NCBI RefSeq assembly: GCF_012641475.1
Contig: NZ_JABAIL010000003.1
Span: 684,318-748,317 of the forward strand
DNA: 64,000 bases
Reading direction: 5' to 3'
Origin: Flammeovirga agarivorans
Lineage (GTDB): Bacteria > Bacteroidota > Bacteroidia > Cytophagales > Flammeovirgaceae
Program-made: the position numbers and the translations under genes
Part shown: piece after piece, positions 37,705-47,945 of the stretch
Numbering within the stretch: the stretch's first letter is position 1
Layout: each line of letters starts with the position of its first letter
The notes under the pieces: model-generated
The model's input: only the letters and a program-made list of their open reading frames with translations
What the model was told of the DNA's origin: nothing
The model's database searches: none

Positions 37705-39411
37705 TTAATACCCCAAAGCACATCCATCGCCTCTTGTATTATCCGAAGCTCCCTCTAAAGAGCCATCTTCTAATACTCTTATACAATCCATCTTTCCTAG
37801 TTGTGGAGTGGTTTCAAGGTGATGTCCAAATTTCTTTAATGTTGAAATGGTCTCTTTACTGAAAGCACCATCTTCATAATATACAATATCAGGTAGCCAT
37901 TGAGAATGGAACTTCTTCGCATCTACAGCCTCCTGCATAGTCATACCAAATTGTGTCACATTTAATATCGTCTGTAGTACCGAGGTAATGATTGTTGATC
38001 CTCCTGGAGTACCCACAACTAAGAATAGCTCTCCATTTTTTTCTACTATTGTTGGCGTCATGCTGGATAGCATTCTCTTATTTGGAAGGATCTTATTAGC
38101 TTCTCCACCCACCAAACCAAATTGATTAGGAGTACCCGGTTTAATACTAAAATCATCCATCTCATTATTCATAAAGAAACCTGCTTCCTGTATAAAAACT
38201 TTACAACCAAAGTTGCCATTCAAAGTTGTAGTAATTGAGACGGCATTTCCCATTTTATCGACAATAGAAAAATGTGTCGTTTCAAAGCTTTCAATATTTT
38301 GAACATTTCCTGCTTTTATTTCTTGAGAGTTGGTCGCCTGATCATTTTTGATGGTCGAAATCCTGTTATATATGTAATCATCGGATAATAAAGTATCGAT
38401 AGGGACAGGATAAAAATCTGCATCGCCAATATGAGTGGCTCGATCAGCATAAGCCCTTCTTTCTAGCTCAACAACATGATGTACCCATCCACTTGAATTA
38501 TGAGCATAATTATGTGGATCAATCATATCCATGCCTTTGAGGATTTGACCTAAAGTGATTCCTCCAGAAGAAGGTGGTGGCATACTGATCATTTTTAATG
38601 AATCTTGAAAGGTAACTTCTATCGGCTTTCTCCATTCTGAATGATATTCAGCAAGATCTTCTTTTGTGATGATACCATTTCCTTCCTTCATGGCTGTTAC
38701 AATAGCATGGGCAACTGTTCCTGTATAAAACCCATTTCTTTTATTGTTTTGAATAAGTGCAAGTGTTTTTGCCAGATTAGGGTAGTATATAACATCGCCC
38801 TTATTCCATTTTCCTTTCTGATTAAATGGATAGTCGAAATGATTGAATGCTTTAAAATCATCAGCATATTGATTGATTTTTTCTGCTTCTTGTGCGGTTA
38901 ATTTTACTCCATCTTTAGCCAATTGTATAGCGGGAGAAAGTAATTCTTGCCAATCAAGTAGCCCAAGCTTTTCATGCATCTTTACCATTCCATCTACAGA
39001 ACCAGGAACTCCAGCAGCTTTTAAACCCTTTAAGCTAAGATCTTTAATGGGTTCTCCATTGTCATCTAAATACATGGTAGTAGTGGAGGCATGTGGTGCT
39101 TTTTCTCTGAAATCTAGCGATCCTGTTACTCCACTTTCTGTTCGGTATACCATAAATCCACCTCCACCGATATTACCGGCTCTAGGGTAGGCAACCGCTA
39201 AAGCAAAATGTGTAGCAACTGCAGCATCAAAGGCATTTCCTCCTTTTTTAAGGATCTCTAATCCAATTTTTGTAGCTAAAGGATGAGCAGTGGATACCAT
39301 ACCATGCTTTCCAATAGGTCCAGTATTTTGATGGGTGAGATGATCGTTTTTTTGTTGACAGCTTATTAAAAAGGTAAGGTGTAATAAGATTAGGGTGTAT
39401 ATTTTTTTCAT
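37705..39411 (-). CDS. ggt: Gamma-glutamyltransferase, lipoprotein
   Basis: 568 residues. Lipoprotein signal MKKIYTLILLHLTFLISC places it in the periplasm or on the surface. Cleaves the gamma-glutamyl bond of glutathione and similar peptides. The precursor is normally autocleaved into two subunits before a Thr; here it is in SFETTHFSIVD near residue 379, with the following Asn/Ser-rich STTTLNGNFG loop. Other family motifs: GGNAFDAAVATHFALAV, GGGGFMVYR, LDFREKAP, PPPSSGGITLGQ, MLSSMTPTIV and VVGTPGGSTIITSVLQ. Full length. Monocistronic. Confidence 0.96.
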   Translation of the reverse strand: MKKIYTLILLHLTFLISCQQKNDHLTHQNTGPIGKHGMVSTAHPLATKIGLEILKKGGNAFDAAVATHFALAVAYPRAGNIGGGGFMVYRTESGVTGSLDFREKAPHASTTTMYLDDNGEPIKDLSLKGLKAAGVPGSVDGMVKMHEKLGLLDWQELLSPAIQLAKDGVKLTAQEAEKINQYADDFKAFNHFDYPFNQKGKWNKGDVIYYPNLAKTLALIQNNKRNGFYTGTVAHAIVTAMKEGNGIITKEDLAEYHSEWRKPIEVTFQDSLKMISMPPPSSGGITLGQILKGMDMIDPHNYAHNSSGWVHHVVELERRAYADRATHIGDADFYPVPIDTLLSDDYIYNRISTIKNDQATNSQEIKAGNVQNIESFETTHFSIVDKMGNAVSITTTLNGNFGCKVFIQEAGFFMNNEMDDFSIKPGTPNQFGLVGGEANKILPNKRMLSSMTPTIVEKNGELFLVVGTPGGSTIITSVLQTILNVTQFGMTMQEAVDAKKFHSQWLPDIVYYEDGAFSKETISTLKKFGHHLETTPQLGKMDCIRVLEDGSLEGASDNTRGDGCALGY

Positions 39412-39564
39412 GAGTGAGATAGAAGTGAGTTATAATTCCATAAAACTTCAAAAAATTGTTTTTTGAAATATAACTTTTCGAATTAATATTTATATCATTC
39501 TATAAAAGTCTTAAATTGCGACTTGAATTTAAGAAAAGCAAAGTCCAAGGAATAAATATAGATT

Positions 39565-40686
39565 ATGAGTGTCGAAATCCGTCCTGTAGTTTCTAAGAAG
39601 GATCAAAAAGAATTTGTGAACATTCAGTTTGAACTTTACAAAAACAGTACATATTGGGTGCCACCCATTAAGAAAGACGAGTTATCCATTTTTGAAGCTG
39701 ATAACCCTTTTCAAAAATTTTGCGACACACAATATTGGTTAGCTTACAAAAATGGTAAGTGTGTGGGTAGAATTGGGGCGATTATCAATCATAAATACAA
39801 CGAAAAAACCGAAGAGAAGAATGTTCGTTTCACTAGGTTAGAATTTGCTGATGATAGAGAAGTTGTTCAAAAGTTATTAGAAACTGCAGAGCAATGGGGT
39901 AGAGATAAAGGAATGACAGGTATTGTTGGACCTTTAGGCTTTACAAATCTTGACCATCAAGGAATGATGATCGAAGGACATGACTACCTTCCTTCAGTAG
40001 CATCAGAATATCATTTACCGTACTATAAAGAGCATTTAGAAGGGTTAGGTTATGATAAACTAGTTGACTGGATCGAATTCCGTTTAACTATGGATGATGC
40101 CGTTGTTGAAAAAGGAATTAAAGGAGCTTCTTTATTAATGAGAAGAACAAAAACTAAGATCATTTCTTTTAACTCTTCAGATGAGTTAGTAAAATATGCG
40201 GATGAAATCTTCAACTTATTAGGAGAGGCATTCAAAGATCTTTACAGTGTGATTACTTTCGACCATGATATGGTGGAATACTATAAGAAGAAATTCTTGA
40301 AGTTATTATCACCAAAATATGTAAAAGTACTCGTTTCTGAAGAAGATAATGAAATGATGGGTTTTGTAATCGGTATGCCTTCATTGTCTAAAGCGTTACA
40401 AAAAGCAAATGGTAGCATTTGGCCATTTGGTTGGTGGCACATTATGCAAGCATTAAAGAAAAATGATACTTGCGATATGTTGTTAACAGCAGTTCATCCA
40501 AAACTACAACGTCTTGGTGGTGGTGTAATGCTTGTAGGTGAATTACAGAAGACAATGCAAGAAAATGGTATTAAGTACCTTGAAACAACAGGTATGTTCG
40601 AGACAAACCAAAAAGCCATTCAGAACTGGAAAAACTACGATCATATTCAGCACAAACGTAAACGTTGTTTTACTAAAGCTTTATAA
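39565..40686 (+). CDS. GNAT-family N-acetyltransferase-like protein
   Basis: 373 residues, cytosolic. N-terminal part VSKKDQKEFVNIQFELYKNS and the block GIVGPLGFTNLDHQGMMIEG are typical of a large GNAT-like family in Bacteroidota (COG0456-like, related to YghO). The C-terminal half has the acetyl-CoA binding features: MLLTAVHPKLQRLGGGVMLV (LTAVHP..RLGGG) and IKYLETTGMFETNQKAIQNW. The acceptor substrate is not identifiable. It is monocistronic with a strong terminator. Confidence 0.8.
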   Translation: MSVEIRPVVSKKDQKEFVNIQFELYKNSTYWVPPIKKDELSIFEADNPFQKFCDTQYWLAYKNGKCVGRIGAIINHKYNEKTEEKNVRFTRLEFADDREVVQKLLETAEQWGRDKGMTGIVGPLGFTNLDHQGMMIEGHDYLPSVASEYHLPYYKEHLEGLGYDKLVDWIEFRLTMDDAVVEKGIKGASLLMRRTKTKIISFNSSDELVKYADEIFNLLGEAFKDLYSVITFDHDMVEYYKKKFLKLLSPKYVKVLVSEEDNEMMGFVIGMPSLSKALQKANGSIWPFGWWHIMQALKKNDTCDMLLTAVHPKLQRLGGGVMLVGELQKTMQENGIKYLETTGMFETNQKAIQNWKNYDHIQHKRKRCFTKAL

Positions 40687-40710
40687 TCATCTTAGTGATT
40701 AAGAATAAAA

Positions 40711-40745
40711 AAGAGTTACTTCATAATAGAAGTAACTCTTTTTCT
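40711..40745. terminator. Bidirectional terminator between GNAT and amine oxidase genes
   Basis: A 12-bp perfect stem (AAGAGTTACTTC 40711-40722 with GAAGTAACTCTT 40729-40740), loop of 6, with A-run before and T-run after, between two convergent genes. Confidence 0.92.
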
Positions 40746-40763
40746 TTTATTTATAAAGGAGTA

Positions 40764-42383
40764 TTATGCTTTTGAAGCTCTTAATTCACCTTTCTCATTT
40801 ACCTCTTCTTGATCGACACCATATTCTAGAATATTTTGAGTTTCTCTTAATGAAGAAATCAAAGATCCTTGAATCCAGGCTTGATCTGTAGAACAGTGTT
40901 CGCCAGCAAAGAATAAACGCCCTTCTGGTTTTAATACATCTGCCCATAAATGCTCTAATTGACCTGGCCATAAGAATGCAAATGCACCTGCTGACCATTC
41001 ATGAGTACTCCATGCTATTGAAGCCGTATCCTTAATCATTCCTTCCTCTTTTAATTCTGGGTGGAATAGGGAAACTTTATCAACAACCACTTCATGTCTT
41101 TTTTCTTCATCTAGCGCAGCTAAACGGTTGGCATCTTCCCCTAATACGTAAGAAGCTAGCATTACTCCGTCTTTTCCAGATGGTGTATCACCTTTTACTT
41201 CATGTGGGTGCATGGCCATACCACCAAAACCTTTTACTCTTAGGTTTTTGTCGATATTGTTTTCTGTTTTTACATGATCAGAAGGATAGTAAGTCCAACG
41301 AGTGATCTCATCAGATAAACTTGCTCCGCCATAGATTCCATCTTTTGTTTCCCAGAAACGTTCTTTACAATAGATAGCAGTTTTCGTTGCTGCAGCATAT
41401 TTCATTTCTCTGATAGCTCTTTGCTTTCCAAATGAAATACCTCTAACCGACATGTTTCTTAGAACACTAAACGGGATAGTACATAATACATAGTCGGCAT
41501 GAATCTCTTCATATTTACCGAACTCATTATGTAAACCAATAATTACTTTGTCTTCCTTATTATCGATACTTTTAACGACAGTTTTTAGACGGACATTTGG
41601 ACTCACTTCTTTAAATAAACCATCTGTTAGTTTACCCATTCCGCCAACCACTTCTTTTAGCCCATCATCAGTATCCACAATATTATCACGGATAAACATA
41701 GTAATGGCTTTGTCTCTCCAACCGTCTAGACCGATGAAGTTACCTACCAGTTCATTTGCATCTTCTCCTACACAAATTTCGTTGATAAACTCACCTAAAG
41801 AGGTGTTATCATATTCTCTTAATCGGTCAGTAGTGATTTTTCCATTGAACAAATCTTCTACTTCTTGATCTGTAAGCAAAGAAATTAGGTGGTTTAGTGC
41901 AGCACCAAATAGCTTTGCAGGTGGTTGATTACTCTCTAACTTTTGATAGGTCGTAAGGTCGTATCTTGGAAGAAGATCATCATGGATATTTTTGATACGT
42001 GATTTCTTTTGTCTACAATAAGCATAAGCATTATCGTTTTCAAAGATCGTTACAAACCTTCTTAACTCACAACCCATTTTATCTAGGTAATAGTGAGTGT
42101 AATCATGGCTTTGAGGAACTCTCATGGCACCTAATTCACCATAATTTTCATCAGGGTTTTCTTCGTCAAAACGATAGGTATATATTCTACCTCCGATACG
42201 ATCGGAAGCTTCAAGTACTTCTACTTCGTGGCCTAAGTTTAATAACTCATAGGCACTGGCAAGTCCTGCAACACCGGCACCAATAATTGTTACTTTCTTT
42301 TTTCCAGATTTTGCACTGGCAGCAATGATATTGTCAATTTGCTCCTGAATGGGAACATGTGGGTAGGTAATATTACTTTCCAT
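40764..42383 (-). CDS. Flavin-dependent amine / L-amino-acid oxidase
   Basis: 539 residues, no signal peptide. FAD-dependent oxidase of the monoamine oxidase / L-amino-acid oxidase superfamily: dinucleotide-binding VTIIGAGVAGLASAYELL near residue 31, then the GGRIYTYRF motif near 64, and the C-terminal FAD contact LFFAGEHCSTDQAWIQGSLI. It would oxidise an amine or amino acid to the imine, releasing hydrogen peroxide. The start lies 10 bp after the stop codon of the ThDP enzyme gene on the same strand, so they are almost certainly co-transcribed. An amino acid oxidised to a 2-oxo acid is a natural substrate for such a decarboxylase (inference). Confidence 0.88.
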   Translation of the reverse strand: MESNITYPHVPIQEQIDNIIAASAKSGKKKVTIIGAGVAGLASAYELLNLGHEVEVLEASDRIGGRIYTYRFDEENPDENYGELGAMRVPQSHDYTHYYLDKMGCELRRFVTIFENDNAYAYCRQKKSRIKNIHDDLLPRYDLTTYQKLESNQPPAKLFGAALNHLISLLTDQEVEDLFNGKITTDRLREYDNTSLGEFINEICVGEDANELVGNFIGLDGWRDKAITMFIRDNIVDTDDGLKEVVGGMGKLTDGLFKEVSPNVRLKTVVKSIDNKEDKVIIGLHNEFGKYEEIHADYVLCTIPFSVLRNMSVRGISFGKQRAIREMKYAAATKTAIYCKERFWETKDGIYGGASLSDEITRWTYYPSDHVKTENNIDKNLRVKGFGGMAMHPHEVKGDTPSGKDGVMLASYVLGEDANRLAALDEEKRHEVVVDKVSLFHPELKEEGMIKDTASIAWSTHEWSAGAFAFLWPGQLEHLWADVLKPEGRLFFAGEHCSTDQAWIQGSLISSLRETQNILEYGVDQEEVNEKGELRASKA

Positions 42384-42393
42384 GATACACTAA

Positions 42394-44196
42394 TTATTTC
42401 ATTATTTCGTCGTAGTAAGGAGGTACCTCATGTGTGTTAATGTGAGCCACAATAACTTGAGGGATATTTTCGTTTTCAGCTCTTTCGATAGCTGTCTTCA
42501 AAGCCACTTTTGCTTCAACATTATTACGAACATCATAAGCTTCGGCACCCAATGCTTCTGCAAACTTTTTACAATCAGGGTTTCCTAATTGGTAATAGTC
42601 GTACCATGAACCTTGTGCAGGGTCTTTTGGAGGGAAGAAGTGAGCCTGACCTTGACTTACCATTCCTAAATCATTATCATTTAAAACGATCCAGATAGGA
42701 GCTACTTTATATTGAACTGCAGTAGTGATCTCAGTACCATGCATCATAAAAGCACCATCACCTACAATTGCAATACAAGTTTTATCAGGAGCACCCAATT
42801 TACCGCCAACAACTCCAGCAACACCAAATCCTAAAGGACCCATGTTTAATGAGTAGTGAATTTGTTTCGGTGGATCAACATTTAAATAGTGTAGCGACCA
42901 ACCAACACAATTGGCACAATCACTAAAGATATTGGCATCATGTGGTAACTCTTCGTTGACGATTTGCATCAATGCCTGAGGATAGATAGGATCTGCCTTA
43001 AGTGTCATTTTCTCAGGATGCAAATAAGGAGAATGTTGCTCTTTGATCCCATGGATAAAGTTCGCTCGGTTTTTAATCACACTCTCAGGTAGGTGATGAT
43101 CTTCATCGGCTAATTCAAAAAGAGTATCCAAGAAAACACCAATTTCCGCAACAATACCCATAGAAATTGGCATCCCACGACCAATAATACTTTGATCCAA
43201 GTCGATTTGAATTACGTTATGTAACGAAGGGTTTAAATCATCTTCCCAAGAGTTGGTAGCTAATTTACCCAAGCTAGAACCCATAATCACTAAGCAATCG
43301 AAATCGCCATCAAGGTCTTCACCTTTTAGGTAATATTGTGGCCATTCTGATTGGGCAGCTCCAAATGTACGCAATGACATCACATCGCTTTCCGGGTAGA
43401 TCCCTTTTGCATCTGGAGTAGTCATTACTGGTAAAGCGTACTTATGCGTAAACTTCTTTAGTTTTTCTAATCTTTCTTGATCTCTCAAGGCTTCTCTAGC
43501 GCCGTTACCTAAAAATAGTACGGGTCTTTTGGCCTCTCTAAGTTTCTGTAAAGTTTCTTTTACTCTTTTGATATTACAACCATCAGGTACTGCTCTATAG
43601 TTGTTGACTTTCTTAGGAATCTCAACATCTTCAATATCCATAGCAACAATATCGTTGGGTAAACTGATATGCGCTGCTCTTCTTGGGATACTCCAAGAAG
43701 TTCTTAATGCTTGTTGAAAAATAGTAGAGAAGTTAGAGCTGTCTGTAACGAGACCACTATATTGATCAGCGTTATTAAAGATGGCAGAAACATTTAGTTT
43801 GGCATCAATCCCTTCTTGTAAATAAGATTTCCCAAAATATTTCTGATCTACTTCACCAGAAATGGTAAGCATGGCAGAATTGTTTGCTTGAGCATTCATA
43901 CTACCAGTTAGTGCATTGGTAGCACCAGGACCTGCGGTCACTAAAACTACACCTAGTTTGCCTGAAGTACGGTAATATCCTTCTGCGATATAACCAGCAC
44001 CAGTTTCTTGCTTTGTGATGACATATGTAAATTCATCACGGTTGTTTTTTAAAGAAGTAATGAGATTGGCCACTGCGGCTCCAGGTATACCAAAGATTTT
44101 GTCTATACCTTCTAGTCTAAAATAATCAAGTAGTAAGTCAGCAACAGATGTACTTGGTTTGTGATTAATTAGACTTGATTCTGAAGAGAATTTCAT
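42394..44196 (-). CDS. Thiamine-diphosphate-dependent enzyme (acetolactate synthase / 2-oxo acid decarboxylase-like)
   Basis: 600 residues with the three-domain layout of the pyruvate oxidase / acetolactate synthase family: N-terminal PYR domain with the activating Glu in TKQETGAGYIAEGYY (Glu64), a central domain, and the PP domain with the diphosphate motif GDGAFMMHGTEI and the VLNDND end. It resembles acetolactate synthase large subunit (LVTAGPGATNALTGSMNAQA), but no small subunit or ilv gene is adjacent. Co-transcription with the amine oxidase suggests amino-acid-derived 2-oxo acid chemistry. The exact substrate cannot be decided. Start is the first ATG of the frame. Confidence 0.88.
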   Translation of the reverse strand: MKFSSESSLINHKPSTSVADLLLDYFRLEGIDKIFGIPGAAVANLITSLKNNRDEFTYVITKQETGAGYIAEGYYRTSGKLGVVLVTAGPGATNALTGSMNAQANNSAMLTISGEVDQKYFGKSYLQEGIDAKLNVSAIFNNADQYSGLVTDSSNFSTIFQQALRTSWSIPRRAAHISLPNDIVAMDIEDVEIPKKVNNYRAVPDGCNIKRVKETLQKLREAKRPVLFLGNGAREALRDQERLEKLKKFTHKYALPVMTTPDAKGIYPESDVMSLRTFGAAQSEWPQYYLKGEDLDGDFDCLVIMGSSLGKLATNSWEDDLNPSLHNVIQIDLDQSIIGRGMPISMGIVAEIGVFLDTLFELADEDHHLPESVIKNRANFIHGIKEQHSPYLHPEKMTLKADPIYPQALMQIVNEELPHDANIFSDCANCVGWSLHYLNVDPPKQIHYSLNMGPLGFGVAGVVGGKLGAPDKTCIAIVGDGAFMMHGTEITTAVQYKVAPIWIVLNDNDLGMVSQGQAHFFPPKDPAQGSWYDYYQLGNPDCKKFAEALGAEAYDVRNNVEAKVALKTAIERAENENIPQVIVAHINTHEVPPYYDEIMK

Positions 44197-44358
44197 ATGC
44201 TAGTTTTAAAAAATTATGAGAGTGTAAGGTAAACTAAAATAGAAATGAATAAAAAGAGTCTAAGTCATCTATACGATACTTTAAAGACTTAGAGAATGAT
44301 CATCATTTTATGATAGTTTCCCTTACAATGAGCCGTTTTATCCAACGACTAGACGTTA

Positions 44359-45816
44359 TTATATAGCATCTACCGCTTCTGTTTTTTGAATATCAGAAGT
44401 AGAGGATGATTTTTTTACTTTCAAGAGAAATAATCCAAGTAGAGCAAGAGCAACGGTTATTCCTACCCAATTAGATACAGTAGAAGAGAGGTGGAACCCG
44501 ATTGGTGCCAACATAATATAAGTAACAACCACTGCAGTCATAAATGTGGCAGGGAGGTAAACATACCATGCATTACCTTTTTCTTTTTGCATATAGACAG
44601 CACAAGCCCATAATACAATAGTCGCTAAAACTTGATTTGACCATCCGAAATACCTCCAAATAATTGAGAAATCGATAGTCGTTAGAAAGATTGCAATAGC
44701 AAAGAGTGGAGCAGTCACTAAAAGTCTTTGCAATAAACTTTTTTGTTTGACATTAAAAGCATCTGCAACAGTGAGTCGAGCACTTCTAAAGGCCGTATCT
44801 CCTGAGGTGATTGGTGCAGCAACAACACCGAAAATAGCCAAGATTCCACCTATTTTACCTAGCATTGTATTACAGATTTCATTCACTACCCATGCGGCAT
44901 TGTGTCCTTCCTCTGCCATTGTTTTTCCTAATGCTTCTACGCCGCCAAAAAAAGCAATAGCCGCCGCCGCCCAAACCAATGCAACGATTCCTTCCGTTAT
45001 CATTGCTCCTGCGAAGATGATTCTTCCTTGTTTTTCATTTGTAACGCATCTAGCCATCATTGGAGATTGAGTAGAATGAAAACCAGAAATTGCACCACAG
45101 GCAATAGTAACAAAAAGTAGTGGAAATATAGGATTACTCGCTTCATCACTATGCATATTTCTAAAGGTAGAAGCGGTTAATTCTGGAATTTGATAATCAC
45201 CAACCAATAACACTGAAAGTATTCCGACAGCCATAATCAAAAGGCATACACCAAAGAAAGGGTATAATTTGCCAATCAATTTATCAATTGGAATCATGGT
45301 AGCGAGTAGGTAATAAATAAAGATGGCTACCACTAGAATTTGTGTATCAATATCAGTCAACTGATGGATGATGGTTGCGGGACCTTTTACGAAGACTACT
45401 CCAACTAATATCAACAACAATACAGAGAAGCCCGTCATAAAAATGCGTACTTGCTTCCCAAGAAATTTACTGACGATTTCAGAGATACTGCCCCCACCCA
45501 TTTTAATGGACAACATACCCGATATGTAATCATGAACTGTACCCGCAAAGATGCACCCAAAGACAATCCATAAAAAAGCCACCGGTCCCCATAAAGCTCC
45601 AGCAATAGCACCGAAAATTGGCCCTAACCCAGCAATATTTAAGAATTGTATTAAGAAGGTTTTCCACAGTTTCATGGGGACGTAGTCTATTCCATCTTCT
45701 TTGGTTATAGCAGGTGTAGGAGCTGATTCATCTACACCAAATTGTCGCTCTAAATAGCCCGCATAGAAAAAGTATCCACCGATTAAGGTAGCTATGCATA
45801 ACAAAAATGTGATCAT
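44359..45816 (-). CDS. cstA: CstA-family carbon-starvation / peptide-pyruvate transporter
   Basis: 485 residues, shorter than the E. coli CstA (about 700) but of the compact type. Multi-pass membrane protein with signature FLNIAGLGPIFGAIAGALWG followed by PVAFLWIVFGCIFAGTVHDY, and the conserved ISGFHSTQSPMMARC and GVVAAPITSGDTAFRSARL blocks. CstA proteins import peptides or pyruvate, often under carbon starvation. It is followed on the same strand by the ThDP enzyme and amine oxidase genes after a 162-bp gap with no terminator seen, so a shared operon or regulon with amino-acid-derived carbon is possible. Start: MITFLLCIATLIGGYFFYAG. Confidence 0.9.
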   Translation of the reverse strand: MITFLLCIATLIGGYFFYAGYLERQFGVDESAPTPAITKEDGIDYVPMKLWKTFLIQFLNIAGLGPIFGAIAGALWGPVAFLWIVFGCIFAGTVHDYISGMLSIKMGGGSISEIVSKFLGKQVRIFMTGFSVLLLILVGVVFVKGPATIIHQLTDIDTQILVVAIFIYYLLATMIPIDKLIGKLYPFFGVCLLIMAVGILSVLLVGDYQIPELTASTFRNMHSDEASNPIFPLLFVTIACGAISGFHSTQSPMMARCVTNEKQGRIIFAGAMITEGIVALVWAAAAIAFFGGVEALGKTMAEEGHNAAWVVNEICNTMLGKIGGILAIFGVVAAPITSGDTAFRSARLTVADAFNVKQKSLLQRLLVTAPLFAIAIFLTTIDFSIIWRYFGWSNQVLATIVLWACAVYMQKEKGNAWYVYLPATFMTAVVVTYIMLAPIGFHLSSTVSNWVGITVALALLGLFLLKVKKSSSTSDIQKTEAVDAI

Positions 45817-45969
45817 TATGTATGTTCAGTCAGTTGTATTGTAATAATGTTCTATTGTGAGGTAGTGCCCTCAATAGAAAGAGAAACGAGTCTTCAATTG
45901 TCTCTCAAGTTAATAGATATCAATAAAAATCCTTCTACATTCAATACTTTTTGTAAGTAGAGTGTAAAA

Positions 45970-47586
45970 TTATTCCATATTATACCAATCCACTTCTTGG
46001 TAGTCACCATCAAAATTACCTTTTGTAAATATGCGGTAGCCTGTAAACGACATTCCATTGGGATCTTTTGCCTTAATTTTAATGATATGGCTTCCGTCTT
46101 TAAAATCTTTAGGGAATTCACCAACCCAAATATGTGAAGGAAGGTTTTTGGGATACCCTGGACCAAGGTGTGATTTACGATTAGCAATCTTCAAAGAATC
46201 CCTGATATAGACTCTTCTGGCTGTAGGGTCTACAATCTGTTCTTTGCGTTCTAATTTTTGCCATTCTGCATCATCAACTTGTGCATAGACTTCTGTATGG
46301 ATTGACCCTGCCCAGATATTTGTGAGGAAATGGTTTTGAGTGAGCCCATTGGGGATATGAATCGTAGGATCTACTTTAGCATTTTCGGGTTGGTACACCC
46401 AAATTTTCATCTGCTTATTTTTAGGTTTCCCCGTCGCTTTGTATTCCATTGTTACCTCATTCCCATCAAAATGTGCAAGATAATACCCTTTGGGAGAACC
46501 ATCACCCATTAACCCATGAGGTATGCCATCAAGGTCTAATTCTCCTCCCCACCACAAACCACATGTGGCACCGGTTACTACTTCATGTAAAATATTATTT
46601 TCACCATAAGGCAAATACATATGGGTCATAGCATGTAAATGACCAGAAAACGAAGAAACATAAGGGAATTCGCTTATCATCTCCATTAGTTCATTTCTAC
46701 TTTCTTCCAGCATATGGCCTAACGGAATATGTTGTAAGAAAACGATCAATCGATCTTTAGGAACAACAGACAAATCATTTCTAATCCAATCCATTCGTTC
46801 TTTTGGAATATAATCTTTGTATTGAATCCCTTTGATCGTAGTAACATTATTGATCGCAATAAAATGAACATTACCAATATTAAAAGAGTATTGATCAGGG
46901 CCATAAAACTTCTTAAAAGCACTAAAGTCTTGTGATACATCTTCTATATCGTAGTTCCTATCATGGTTTCCCGCTACTGGATAAACGGTAGTAGTAAACT
47001 GTTTGAAAAGCTGATTTAAGGCAGGGAAAATACCTGCATTATCATCCCCCATATCCCCAAGCATCACAGCTCCTTTTAGGTGAGGGTATTGGTATAACTC
47101 TTCTGCTATTTCATGTGCAAAGTTTACTTGGTATTGATATCTGGCTTGTATATCACCGATCATTGCAATGGTAAACGGAGACGACTCATCCACCTTAGCT
47201 AAAGGAAAATTAAGGTACTCAGGTACTTCCTTATTTTGTTGAATAGTTGGCCCATACGATGATGCTGTAGGGTTGGGGTAATAATGTAAAAAGTCTGACA
47301 TGGTATTGTAGTCGTTCGTTCTTAGAGAATACCCGCTTGGCTTACTAATAAATATTGTTTGTTGAGGTTGTAGAGGTAGTTGGTAGAAACCTTTCTCATC
47401 GGTAACGACTACATCTCTACCGTTGGATACAGCAACACCCTTAACAGTTGGTTCATGATCATCGAAAAGGCCATTATTATTAAGGTCTTCATAGACATAC
47501 CCCTTGACATATTTTGGTCTTTTCTCAGTGACGCCAAAACTGGGGATATATAAAATCATTAAGAGTAGATAAATTGTAGTTTTCAT
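45970..47586 (-). CDS. Exported calcineurin-like metallophosphoesterase with N-terminal beta domain
   Basis: 538 residues. Signal peptide MKTTIYLLLMILYIPSFGVT. Residues about 28-95 form an SdrD/CNA-B-like beta domain (VKGYVYEDLNNNGLFDDHEP, with an EF-hand-like DLNNNGLFDD calcium loop). The phosphoesterase domain follows with AMIGDIQ, MLGDMGDDN, VAGNHDRNYD, LQHIPLGHM and FSGHLHAMTH, which carry the dinuclear metal ligands. A C-terminal beta domain ends with KDPNGMSFTGYRIF. This three-part layout is the MetallophosN / Metallophos / MetallophosC type of secreted phosphoesterases. Substrate unknown. The gene ends 153 bp before cstA on the same strand. Confidence 0.92.
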   Translation of the reverse strand: MKTTIYLLLMILYIPSFGVTEKRPKYVKGYVYEDLNNNGLFDDHEPTVKGVAVSNGRDVVVTDEKGFYQLPLQPQQTIFISKPSGYSLRTNDYNTMSDFLHYYPNPTASSYGPTIQQNKEVPEYLNFPLAKVDESSPFTIAMIGDIQARYQYQVNFAHEIAEELYQYPHLKGAVMLGDMGDDNAGIFPALNQLFKQFTTTVYPVAGNHDRNYDIEDVSQDFSAFKKFYGPDQYSFNIGNVHFIAINNVTTIKGIQYKDYIPKERMDWIRNDLSVVPKDRLIVFLQHIPLGHMLEESRNELMEMISEFPYVSSFSGHLHAMTHMYLPYGENNILHEVVTGATCGLWWGGELDLDGIPHGLMGDGSPKGYYLAHFDGNEVTMEYKATGKPKNKQMKIWVYQPENAKVDPTIHIPNGLTQNHFLTNIWAGSIHTEVYAQVDDAEWQKLERKEQIVDPTARRVYIRDSLKIANRKSHLGPGYPKNLPSHIWVGEFPKDFKDGSHIIKIKAKDPNGMSFTGYRIFTKGNFDGDYQEVDWYNME

Positions 47587-47945
47587 TTAGTTTAGCTTGA
47601 AATTAAAAAGTAATACGATAAAATAGTTGTACTAAAGTACTCGGACAATTCTGTTTTTGGACCCGTAAAGATAATAGTAATCAAACGTATTTTAATGACG
47701 ATGATTAAACTTTTCCAACCGTTAACTTTTAAGTAATTTTTAATAAATCGCTGACAATGTGATTACAAATAAGAGATGGTGTTGTCATAATTATAAATCA
47801 GATGATTTTTTTATCAAACTATAGAAAATATAAAGGGTCAATAAACAACATAAAAAGCATTCACAGTTATCAATTAAAGGGGATATATACACAGAATCAC
47901 GACATAAAACCCAGCTATATAAATGTGCACTAACTTCTAACATTG
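47587..47945. other. Intergenic region ahead of an orphan terminator
   Basis: About 360 bp upstream of a strong plus-strand terminator (47946-47975) with no plus-strand gene before it. No open frame of useful length is present. The last 150 bp, from about 47800, could be a small RNA. The minus-strand promoter of the metallophosphoesterase gene should also be here. Confidence 0.45.

Noticed and set aside
39248-39451. 67-codon minus-strand frame at the ggt 5' end
   Set aside because: Alternate-frame reading of the ggt signal region, with no independent start or family features.
42394-44196. Biosynthetic acetolactate synthase (ilvB)
   Set aside because: No regulatory subunit or ilv genes are adjacent and the gene is coupled to an amine oxidase. 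The family is right but that specific role is not supported.
45894-46187. 97-codon minus-strand frame
   Set aside because: Out-of-frame shadow of the 3' end of the metallophosphoesterase gene, with no domain features.
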